This document shows, one piece after another, positions 1 to 6,634 of a stretch of 8,540 nt of DNA. Both the position numbers and the translations under genes were made by a program. Location of the stretch: NCBI GenBank assembly GCA_030667105.1, contig DAOUWN010000070.1:1-8540 (forward strand). The letters are read 5' to 3'. How positions within the stretch are numbered: position 1 is the stretch's first letter; the number at the start of each line of letters is the position of its first letter. Below the pieces are notes generated by a model. It did not search any database. It was not told the DNA's origin and worked only from the letters and a program-made list of their open reading frames with translations. This DNA is from Deltaproteobacteria bacterium. Lineage in GTDB: Bacteria; Desulfobacterota; Desulfobacteria; C00003060.

Positions 1-807
1 AAGCGCCGGCTGATGCAGATAGACCACCGTCATTTCATCCCACACGTAGAAGTGCCCCTCGGATAGAAGCTTTCTCACGGTAGGCGACCGGTGGATGCTC
101 GTTATCAAGCGAGCTGCCGCTGTATCCAAGCCTTCTATCTGTTTGTAAAGCTTCTGGTCGAAGTGAAGTAATTTTTCCTCGGGAAGGCCCATGCAATAGA
201 TCTCCAGGCCAGAATCAAAAACAGAACGGGCGGAATCCGGATCTCGATTGGTGTTCCATCCCGGAAGAGTATCGTCTGGGCGTGCCCCGTAGTAGATGAG
301 ACGAGAAATCTTGTCCTTGATTTCCGGACTTAGGCTCAGGGCCTGCGCCAGGTTTGTTAGAGGTCCGAGGCAGAGATAAAGAATCTTATCGTCCAAGGAT
401 TTTAGTGTGTTGACAATCTGCGCCCCGGCTGCTTGGCCTGCAGATATCTTGCCAGACACTCCATGCGGTTCAGGCCATTTCACGTTCTCAGACAATGCTC
501 TCCATGGAGGCGGCGGTTTTCCCAAATCCTTTCCTTCAGCAATCTTGGTATCTTCTCTACTAAAGCACTTCAAAAGCATTCTCAAATTCCGGCAACCGAC
601 CTGAGGTGATGCCCCTCCGTCCGAAGTAACGATCAACGGGATATCGATGATGTCCGAGTTTAGGAGCATGACTAAAGCCCGTATGTCGTCAAGCGCCATG
701 TCTGTATCAACAAGGACCGAGATTCTGCAAGTATGCGCCTGTGCAAAAGGTGCAAAAAAACAAACAAATAGAAAGACATATGCAGTGATGCATCTTTTTC
801 GAAACAT
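1..807 (-). CDS. Exported nucleoside hydrolase (inosine-uridine preferring type), 3' end outside window
   Basis: I translated this frame by hand; it stays open for 269 codons from an ATG at 807 to the window edge, so the C-terminus is missing. A GGGAGG site lies 6 nt before the ATG. Residues 1-24 form a Sec signal peptide (MFRKR, a hydrophobic stretch, then FAQA), so the enzyme should act in the periplasm. The mature part opens with VDTDMALDDIRAL, the DxDxxxDD calcium and ribose binding signature of nucleoside hydrolases. It also carries LGPLTNLAQAL and NTNRDPDSA, both standard family blocks. The family cleaves the N-glycosidic bond of ribonucleosides to free base and ribose. The gene starts 37 bp after the upstream methylase-like gene and is probably co-transcribed with the receptor operon. 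The substrate is unknown; family membership is secure, the role in this operon is not. Confidence 0.88.
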   Translation of the reverse strand, partial: MFRKRCITAYVFLFVCFFAPFAQAHTCRISVLVDTDMALDDIRALVMLLNSDIIDIPLIVTSDGGASPQVGCRNLRMLLKCFSREDTKIAEGKDLGKPPPPWRALSENVKWPEPHGVSGKISAGQAAGAQIVNTLKSLDDKILYLCLGPLTNLAQALSLSPEIKDKISRLIYYGARPDDTLPGWNTNRDPDSARSVFDSGLEIYCMGLPEEKLLHFDQKLYKQIEGLDTAAARLITSIHRSPTVRKLLSEGHFYVWDEMTVVYLHQPAL

Positions 808-844
808 CCCGAACCTCCCAAATTGTACTCGCGCTACATGCTTG

Positions 845-1753
845 TCATTGTGTCTTTGACTGTGCTCGTTTCATCGCCTTTTCATAGGGCTTGCCCTCCA
901 AAAAGCGTCCGATAAATAGCAGGCCCATGAACTTTTCTTTTTCCTTTGAAAGCTTGTCTCCCATGTCGGCCACTGTGCCGCGCACGATGCGCTGCCGGTC
1001 CGGGTATCCGGCCCAGTAGACCACGGCACACGGCATGTCCGGTGAAAGCGCTTCACCAAGGGCTGCAAATAACTTCTTTGGATCACCCAGGGCCATGTAC
1101 AGGACCATGGTGGTGGCGTATTTTCCCAGATCCTTCAGAATCTGGCGGTCTTCCATGGCACGATCTGTCAAGAAGAAGGGCGCCGTCTGCATAACAAAGC
1201 GGGTATCATGGGAGGGAATAGTGCTTTTCCCCAAGGCGGCCATGGCTGCTGCATCGCAGCCCATGCCTGGGATAATGACTACGTCTCCCGGATCGAAGTG
1301 CTCCACATACCAATGGCTGGGACCAAAGAGGCAGGGATTGCCAGAATCAAGCAAGCCGACGTCTTTTCCCTGGGCCAAAAGTTCCTTGATCTTTTCTACC
1401 CGCTCGTCCCTTATCCCGAAGCGTTCCACCCTGAACTTGGCTGTTTCCTCCTCGCTGAGTTCTCGATAGCTCTTGCCTTTGTAGTCCCAAAATCCCTTCC
1501 ATGGATCAAACAGGACGGATTTGCTGCCGATGTACTCCGCAAAGAGCTTCACATGCTTGTCAGAGGCCAGAATAACATCCATCCGTTTGATCGTATCCAA
1601 AGCCTGCAACGTTGCAGTCTGGGGCCCCGCAGGACCGGTCCCAATAACGCAGAAGTGGCCGCGGCCCCATGCTGCAGCCTGAGATGGCAAGACCCCCAGG
1701 CCCAAAGCGACCACGACCGCCATAGCAAGAAAAAACTGTATCTTTTGTTTCAT
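845..1753 (-). CDS. Exported tetrapyrrole-methylase-fold protein, copy 1
   Basis: This 302-residue protein begins with a Sec signal peptide (MKQKIQFFLAM, then LPSQAAA at about 22-28). The rest matches the SAM-dependent tetrapyrrole methylase family (PF00590, as in CbiF/CobM/CobA). It has a glycine-rich loop GTGPAGP (38-44), SGNPCLFG (137-144), IPGMGCDAAAMAA (161-173) and AVVYWAGYPDRQRIVRGT (243-260). The usual GPGDP of the loop is GPAGP here, and the usual SGDP is SGNP. The ATG at 1753 follows AGGAGG by 8 nt; an in-frame ATG at 1783 also has an AAGGAG site and would add 10 residues. The gene follows the DUF4198 gene by 86 bp. Methyl transfer in the periplasm is doubtful because SAM is cytosolic, so a tetrapyrrole or corrinoid binding role is possible. 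Fold assignment is confident; activity and ligand are not. Confidence 0.85.
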   Translation of the reverse strand: MKQKIQFFLAMAVVVALGLGVLPSQAAAWGRGHFCVIGTGPAGPQTATLQALDTIKRMDVILASDKHVKLFAEYIGSKSVLFDPWKGFWDYKGKSYRELSEEETAKFRVERFGIRDERVEKIKELLAQGKDVGLLDSGNPCLFGPSHWYVEHFDPGDVVIIPGMGCDAAAMAALGKSTIPSHDTRFVMQTAPFFLTDRAMEDRQILKDLGKYATTMVLYMALGDPKKLFAALGEALSPDMPCAVVYWAGYPDRQRIVRGTVADMGDKLSKEKEKFMGLLFIGRFLEGKPYEKAMKRAQSKTQ

Positions 1754-1839
1754 TCCATACCCTCCTAAACGTAGCCGACCCATATCTCTCTCCTTCTTAG
1801 TGCTCAACCGTGACAGACGTGCTGAGCAGGACCCATGTC

Positions 1840-2601
1840 TCATCTCACCTGAAAGGTAAGCGTCGTACAGTAGAAATACTCGTCACATTCCTCCAGGTCG
1901 GGATAAGGAAGTTTATTAGGGACTTTCACCAGCCACGTACCCTTTTTGAGAAGTTTAATATTCGCCTTGCCTTCCTTGTTCATCATGGTTGAAAAGGCAT
2001 AGGTTTCACTTGCATCTGAAAAACCCGAATAGGTGGCGTAAAGGTAATCGTGAGAAAGGGGTTTTCCTTGGAAAAGGACCTTCACCGGAAGGATGTCACC
2101 CTCTTTCAGCCCAGCGGGACTCTGCAGAGGAACAATCTCCAGAAGATCGTCCACCTCCCGGCTAAGGCCCTGCCCTTGTCCACCAACATTTATGACCGTT
2201 TTTGCCCTCATGTCATAACTTACGCATTTGATGGCATTGTCCAGGCCCTTTTTCGTCTGCATTTTGTATCCGTCCGTGGTCTTGGTATAATCGCCCGGGT
2301 TGATCTGCGCATGTACCAGGTAAACGCCCTTTTGCTTGACAGTGAGTTCGTACTGGCCCACGGAGATCTGCTTGAGCGGTACCGTGTGTCCCTGGGGGTC
2401 CAATGCATATATGCGCTTCAGACGTCCCTCTTTTATAACCCCGTCTTTCGGAAACTTATGGCCCCATCCGATCTCTATCTGTACGGATTCACCTACCTTG
2501 GGTTGATAGTTATCCACATCAAGCCAGAGCATATGGCCCCACACACTGGAGGCAGCTAAAATCATCATCAAGCAGCATAGAATGGCAAAACCCTTTTTCA
2601 T
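1840..2601 (-). CDS. Exported DUF4198-family periplasmic protein
   Basis: The gene encodes 253 residues; its ATG at 2601 is preceded by AAGGAG with about 9 nt spacing. Residues 1-22 are a signal peptide (MKKGFAILCC to SSVWG). Cleavage there would leave histidine as the first mature residue (HMLWLDVDNY). A second conserved-looking block is GWGHKFP (45-51). The pattern of an N-terminal HxLWL segment, then a GHxFP motif and a beta-rich body, is typical of DUF4198 (PF10670), a family once named after nickel uptake. The C-terminal domain has paired cysteines (EECDEYFYC, 237-245) that could form a disulfide or bind metal. It sits between the two methylase-like genes, 143 bp after one and 86 bp before the other. 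A metal or metal-chelate binding role is inference from the family name and the histidines. Confidence 0.78.
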   Translation of the reverse strand: MKKGFAILCCLMMILAASSVWGHMLWLDVDNYQPKVGESVQIEIGWGHKFPKDGVIKEGRLKRIYALDPQGHTVPLKQISVGQYELTVKQKGVYLVHAQINPGDYTKTTDGYKMQTKKGLDNAIKCVSYDMRAKTVINVGGQGQGLSREVDDLLEIVPLQSPAGLKEGDILPVKVLFQGKPLSHDYLYATYSGFSDASETYAFSTMMNKEGKANIKLLKKGTWLVKVPNKLPYPDLEECDEYFYCTTLTFQVR

Positions 2602-2744
2602 GTCTGTTTTCTCCTTTCTGACGTCGTTTGATGGTTCTGTGGTTTACTTCACGTGATCATTCAACCGGAAACGATCACCACTAAAGCAACAGTTTCTGTC
2701 TCTATCAATAGTATCTCGACCTACGGCTTCTGTCGGCTCTCTAT

Positions 2745-3662
2745 TCAACGAGCCACGTGTTTGATCATACCCCGTTGCGGCTGGCCCTCAAGGCATCGAC
2801 CTACGATAATAATTCCCAGCCAATTCTCTTTTTCAGATTCTATGTCGCGCAAAATAGTATCCAGGGTCCCCTTGACCACCTTCTCTTTTTCCGGGTAACC
2901 CGCGTTATAGACGACGGCAACGGGGAGATCGGGAGCGTAGTACTTCTTCAACCTGGCAATCAGGCTGTCTGCATGCTTCAGCGCCATGTAGAAGGCCATC
3001 GTGATCGGATACTTCGAGAGATCTCTCAGAATATCCTCATTCTCAGGGATTCCTAACAAAAAGAACGGCGCAGTCAGCATGACAAAGCGAGTATTATAGG
3101 CTGGAATAGAAGATTTTTTCAAGGCCGCCATAGCCGCCTGAAAACAGCCCAGCCCAGGGATGATCTCCACCTCGTCTTCCTCAAACCCTTCTATGACCCT
3201 GTGTGAGGGGCCAAAAACACAGGGGTCTCCACTGTCGAGCAAGGCCACCTTTTTCCCCTTGGCCATTTCGCTTCTAATCTTGACAACGGTCTCATCCCAA
3301 AACCTAATCCTTTCTTCCTGGTAAGCTTTCTTCTCTTTGGACCCAAGTTTTTCGAGATCCTTCCATTTGTATTTGAAATCACCCCTCCAGGGATTACCAA
3401 GCAGTGTTTTTCCTTTAAGATACGTGGAAAACCGTTCCGACATGTCATCGGAGCAGAATATAACGTCTGCCTCCTTTATACATTCGATAGCCTTGTAAGT
3501 TGCATGCTCTGGCCCGGCAGGACCCGTGCCGATGACGTAGAACTTGCCTCGGCCCGTCTTTTCCTGATGAGCATGGGTATTCGCATAACAGAAAAAGGAG
3601 AGACAAAACATCAGTAGTGCCCATGCGTGTTTCGACCCAGTGACTTTGTTCGGTGTCATCAT
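2745..3662 (-). CDS. Exported tetrapyrrole-methylase-fold protein, copy 2
   Basis: This 305-residue protein is a paralogue of the one at 845-1753. After a signal-like segment (about 12-31, WALLMFCLSFFCYANTHA) it shows GTGPAGP (45-51), SGDPCVFG (144-151), IPGLGCFQAAMAA (168-180) and AVVYNAGYPEKEKVVKGT (249-266), the successive blocks of the tetrapyrrole methylase family. Unlike copy 1 it keeps the aspartate in SGDP, but its glycine loop shows the same GPAGP change. Both share the blocks LLDSG-(D/N)-PC and FGPSH, and NPW or DPW near residue 90. The ATG at 3662 has AAGGAG about 7 nt upstream; a second ATG follows directly. It lies 143 bp downstream of the receptor gene, behind two tandem hairpins. 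Two diverged copies in one operon could form a heterodimer, since family members are commonly dimeric; this is inference. Confidence 0.85.
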   Translation of the reverse strand: MMTPNKVTGSKHAWALLMFCLSFFCYANTHAHQEKTGRGKFYVIGTGPAGPEHATYKAIECIKEADVIFCSDDMSERFSTYLKGKTLLGNPWRGDFKYKWKDLEKLGSKEKKAYQEERIRFWDETVVKIRSEMAKGKKVALLDSGDPCVFGPSHRVIEGFEEDEVEIIPGLGCFQAAMAALKKSSIPAYNTRFVMLTAPFFLLGIPENEDILRDLSKYPITMAFYMALKHADSLIARLKKYYAPDLPVAVVYNAGYPEKEKVVKGTLDTILRDIESEKENWLGIIIVGRCLEGQPQRGMIKHVAR

Positions 3663-3691
3663 ATCCGATCTCCTTCAAGGTAGCGAATGTG

Positions 3692-3750
3692 CGGGGCCAT
3701 TGCCCCGATAACCTGACAGGCGGGACAGTCTTGTCCCGCCTATCGGTTAT
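3692..3750. repeat. Two tandem hairpins between receptor and methylase-like genes
   Basis: Positions 3692-3697 (CGGGGC) pair with 3702-3707 (GCCCCG) around a 4-nt loop. Next to them 3718-3727 (AGGCGGGACA) pair perfectly with 3732-3741 (TGTCCCGCCT) around GTCT. The stem can be extended by ATAACC (3708-3713) with GGTTAT (3745-3750). On the coding strand no T-run follows, so this is not a standard terminator. It could stabilise or process the operon mRNA, or be a copy of a dispersed palindrome. Confidence 0.7.
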
Positions 3751-3805
3751 GCAAGGCTGAAAACATGGCAACAGCCACACCTAACATTCCCTGAACGGTC
3801 TGGAC

Positions 3806-5863
3806 CTAAAAGCTCAGGGTAGCTGAAATTCCCGCGGTAGTTCCCGGCATGTCATAACCATAATGCAATTGATAGTCCTGGTCGGTGACATTGTTTACAT
3901 AGCCCTTCAGCGTAAACTCGCAATCATCCGCAAGCTTGAAGGTATGCTGAGCCCCCACGTCAACAGTTATTACGTCTTGCATCGTATCGTGCTGCTTGCT
4001 ATAACGCTCGCCCATGTACTTGGCGTTAAGATTTACGACTCCGCCTTCCCAGAGCTTATAATCGAGTCCCAGGACGACCTTGTTCCTGGGCTGGTTTTGC
4101 AGAAGATAGTGAGTGTTTTCAGTATCCATCGGATGGTTATCTGCATTCCAGTCCTGATACGTATAAGCCAAGTAGCCGCTCAGGTCCTGCCTGAAGCTCT
4201 TCGACAGTTCCAGTTCGACGCCGTAAACAATCATATCGATGTTATATACTGTGGCTGAAGGAGCGCCACTAATGTAATTGTGTTGCTGGTAGTCGCTGAT
4301 GTCGGAGTAGTAAAAGGCTGCCCTGAATTTTGTATCCTCAAGCACCTCTTTTACTGCGCCTATCTCGTATGTCCATGATGTTTCTGTTTCAAACTCCGGA
4401 TTTGCCTTTACATACTCTTCCTCGGACCCAGCCCGGGCCCATCTCCAGAGATCTCAGATTCAGGGCATACGCATTTCACGACTTACTGCGGCATAGAGGG
4501 AAAGACTATCATCGAATTCATAGTCTAAGCGGACTTTGGGACACCATTCTCTCTCTACCCTTCGGGTCGTTCTTGACGCATCGCCAAATTCGTATGAATC
4601 AGTGGCGAATTCATACCAGCGGGTCCCAAAGGTCAGCGTAATGGGATCTGCTATGGACCATACATCCTGGATAAAAAGGGCAGTAATTGCGTAGAAATCC
4701 TTATTGTCAGGTGTTCCCTGATTCCTGTAATCGCCACCTATGGATAAGGAGTGCTTGTCAATCAAGTCAAAATCCAAATAATCCAGGGCGACCCCCCCGG
4801 TGTATTCTTCCTTGTAGTTCGATGTGTCACTTCCGTCTGAATAATGGCCGTATCTGTCTCGCTTTGACAATTGCTTATAGACTTGACCGCGGAGTTCTCC
4901 TACAGGGAGTGGCTGTTCTATAAGGACGTGTTGGTCATTGACGGTCCTTTCCCATTGATTTTTTCCACCAGCATAGGCTTTACCTTCATAATCGTGGGTA
5001 AACGTATCAATTTCACCGGCACGGACAATGGGATAACTGGGATCATAGTTTGATGCCGCGTCATCGGGATCATTTATCACAGCATACCCTGTTACAGTAT
5101 CCACATGGTCAATACCATAGGTGATTGTTCCCCCTGTGGGAAGATAGAGAGAAAATCGGCCATTGATATTATCGGTGTTGTAGTCGTTGCCTCTCAGGTA
5201 CCCGTCTCCTTCCCGGTGAGCAGCAGCTAAAGAGTAGCCGATGGTTTCAAACATCCCTCCCGTAGCATTAGCGCTATAGCTCTGAGCCCCGTAAGGACCG
5301 AAGCCGGTTCTCACAATGCAGTCAGGTTTAAGATCATCTGTTTTCTTGCCCTTTTTCGTGATAATATTGATGGCGCCACCCATGGAAAAAGGGTACAGGA
5401 GCGAATGGCTCCCGCGAATGATCTCAATGGTTTCGACATTATCCAGAGGTACGGTGGTCCAGTCCATCTTGAAGTAACCGTGACTTCCATGGAGTCTCAT
5501 GGGTCTGCCATCCATGAATACCTGGTATCGTGACTGGTCCATTCCCCTGATATAAATACCTTCTGACTGATTCGGTGTGACCGAGGACTGAAGTATAGTC
5601 AATCCCAGAGCCTCACTCAACACGTCCCTGATGGTTTCCACGCCACCGGCTTTCTGAAACTTATCCACATTGATTACCGTGACATCCGGTGTTACCACGA
5701 TGGACTCTTCCCTCAAGGGATGATCCCTGACGATTACCTTGTCAAGTCGATAGCGCTTTGCTTCTTTCTCTGAATCCACCTCTTGTGCAAGACCATGTGC
5801 TGAGATGGAAAAGAGAAAGATGAAACTCATCATGATGACAAGGCCGAACTTCATGATCTTCAT
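3806..5863 (-). CDS. TonB-dependent outer-membrane receptor with two in-frame UGA codons
   Basis: The frame runs from an ATG at 5863 to a stop at 3806 (685 sense positions) and is broken only by TGA codons at 4460-4462 and 4454-4456, one codon apart. A GTG at 5866 is possible, but the ATG has better spacing from GGAGG (7 nt). A signal peptide (about 1-26, ending HGLAQ) is followed by a TonB-box-like DKVIVR. The plug domain (about 50-170) has IYIRGMDQSRYQVFMDGRP, VETIEIIRG and GGAINIITKKG. A beta-barrel follows, ending in ATLSF with the C-terminal phenylalanine typical of outer-membrane proteins. The interrupted site reads RMP-UGA-I-UGA-DLWRW and fits the usual barrel pattern RxPxLxDLY, so the frame is preserved on both sides. 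It may be a recent pseudogene, a suppressed or recoded gene, or a sequencing artefact. Neighbours suggest a tetrapyrrole, corrinoid or metal-chelate ligand; the sequence alone does not name it. Confidence 0.88.
4424..4462 (-). other. SECIS-like hairpin next to the paired UGA codons
   Basis: On the coding strand GGGCCC (4440-4435) pairs with GGGTCC (4429-4424), with one G-U pair, around the 5-nt loop GGGCT. The loop begins 19 nt after the second TGA and 25 nt after the first. Bacterial selenocysteine insertion elements, as I recall the published rule, need a short stem whose loop starts with G about 16-37 nt after the UGA, and this fits. GC-rich hairpins of this size also arise by chance, so the call is tentative. 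Confidence 0.25.
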
Positions 5864-5915
5864 CACTACTCCTCCTTCCTTGAATTAGATAATCAGATCT
5901 GCTCTTTCAGAGATT

Positions 5916-5926
5916 ACCCCAGGGGT
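5916..5926. promoter_or_regulatory. Palindrome upstream of the receptor, operator-like
   Basis: ACCCCAGGGGT is a perfect palindrome around a central A, about 50 bp before the receptor start. Flanking TTAC and GTAA (5914-5917 and 5931-5934 region) extend a looser symmetry. Its core CCCCTGGGG on the minus strand resembles the CCCCTGGG core of the palindrome in the promoter at 6258-6272. A shared regulator could bind both; this is inference. Confidence 0.3.
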
Positions 5927-5955
5927 GCGTAACAGGGGGATTGCTTGACGGAAGA

Positions 5956-6055
5956 ATGCTTCGGTGGTATCAAGTAACCGGAGCATCCCTCACCCCGAGG
6001 GGGCTTCGCGGGGAAGGCAGCTTCAGTGCCTTGGCCGGTGCCTGCTGCCTTCCCC
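5956..6055. other. Structured leader block of two hairpins
   Basis: GGGGAAGGCAG (6010-6020) pairs perfectly with CTGCCTTCCCC (6045-6055), an 11-bp stem over 24 nt. ATGCTTCGGT (5956-5965) pairs with ACCGGAGCAT (5977-5986) over an 11-nt loop, with one T-G pair that is allowed only if the plus strand is the RNA; on the minus strand it is a C-A mismatch. Between them lie C-rich and G-rich runs (CACCCCGAGGGGG). The block sits in the untranslated leader of the receptor operon. It matches no riboswitch class I can recognise, including cobalamin. Confidence 0.5.
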
Positions 6056-6123
6056 TACCCTTTTTCATCTCTGATCCCTTAATCGATGTTTTTCCGTATC
6101 ACCTCCTTTGCTCTTTTTTCCTC

Positions 6124-6180
6124 ACAAAAAAAGCCACGAGAGCGTCTCATCTGTTCTCAGATGACAGCCTTCGTGGCTTT
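6124..6180 (-). terminator. Rho-independent terminator or attenuator
   Basis: On the minus strand AAAGCCACGA (6180-6171) pairs perfectly with TCGTGGCTTT (6139-6130), and the stem runs into seven T residues. An inner hairpin, TCATCTG with CAGATGA around a 4-nt loop (6147-6164), caps it. It lies about 70 nt downstream of the candidate promoter at 6251-6279 and about 260 nt before the receptor gene. It may therefore attenuate the receptor operon. It could instead end transcripts from the exb-tonB side; a T-rich run on the other strand (TTTCTTCTT) allows weak bidirectional use. Confidence 0.75.
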
Positions 6181-6250
6181 CTTCTTCTGTGCTTTTAGAA
6201 GGGTCTGCGCTTACTACTGCAACTTCTTGTTGCGAATTGAATTTGTATAT

Positions 6251-6279
6251 AACTTACATGCCCCCTGGGCATCTGTCAA
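6251..6279 (-). promoter_or_regulatory. Candidate promoter of the receptor operon with palindrome in the spacer
   Basis: A perfect -35 hexamer TTGACA (6279-6274) is followed after 17 bp by TAAGTT (6256-6251), a weak -10; GTTATA follows at 20 bp. The spacer holds ATGCCC-AGG-GGGCAT (6272-6258), a perfect 6-bp inverted repeat. A palindrome between -35 and -10 is the layout used by MerR-type activators, usually with a 19-20 bp spacer, and is also used by steric repressors. Which regulator binds is unknown. Confidence 0.5.
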
Positions 6280-6346
6280 CGCAAGAAACGAACCTTGAGC
6301 ATTTTATCCTCTGTATTACCGCATCAACTGAGTTCCGTGGTGATCT

Positions 6347-6439
6347 TCATGTCAGCTCAAAGACAATCGTAAGCTCCAAGGGAATCTCCCCCTTGAAGAA
6401 ACGCCTCGGCGGCTTTGGAAAGGGAGCAGCGCGCTTCAC
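6347..6439 (-). pseudogene. TonB C-terminal relic
   Basis: The last 29 codons read KRAAPFPKPPRRFF then KGEIPLELTIVFELT and stop. They match the end of the intact TonB gene at 7230 in 24 of 29 residues, and the DNA is clearly related (same 3' end, both starting TCAxGTCAxCTCAAA on the plus strand). Upstream of this segment the frame no longer resembles TonB and reads antisense to the plus-strand gene at 6635, so no functional gene remains. It is probably the tail of a second, degraded tonB copy, cut or eroded when the accessory pair 6635-7151 came to lie there. Confidence 0.75.
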
Positions 6440-6634
6440 AATGCCCGGAAATACGAGCCAACAGGTCTTGCCAATGCTGTCAGCCGTTTTAGATAACCCG
6501 TTGCATTCGAGTCTTTCTGCCGGCTCTAGCTGTGATGGCTCACTGTAGTTTTTCGTTGATTTTTTGACCTTTTCAGTGTTATTTTTTGCATAATTTCTGA
6601 GATTAAGAACCCTTAATAGAAGGAGGCTGATGTC
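6440..6634. other. AT-rich spacer, promoter region of the plus-strand pair
   Basis: I see no coding sequence here on either strand. A candidate plus-strand promoter is TTGACC (6564-6569) and CATAAT (6589-6594), with a long 19-bp spacer and a T-rich tract between. The strong AGGAGG at 6621-6626 serves the gene at 6635. No terminal inverted repeats or transposase remnants were visible. Confidence 0.35.

Noticed and set aside
3806..5863. Genome-wide UGA recoding (UGA read as Trp or Gly)
   Set aside because: Several intact genes here, including tonB, both methylase-fold genes and the DUF4198 gene, end in TGA at the expected family length.
5970..6068. 32-codon minus-strand leader ORF
   Set aside because: Its RBS is weak, its codons are dictated by the 11-bp hairpin, and it resembles no known leader peptide; kept only as part of a finding.
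6098..6109. 3' end of a 16S rRNA gene on the plus strand
   Set aside because: Only the 12-nt ATCACCTCCTTT matches; the preceding conserved 16S helix sequence is absent.
5867..6120. Cobalamin riboswitch upstream of the receptor
   Set aside because: The conserved B12-box elements (a GCCACTG-like segment followed by GGGAAGG, and the final GGAGACCTGCC-like segment) are not present in the right order on either strand. GGCACTG and CCTTCCCC occur only as parts of the 11-bp stem.
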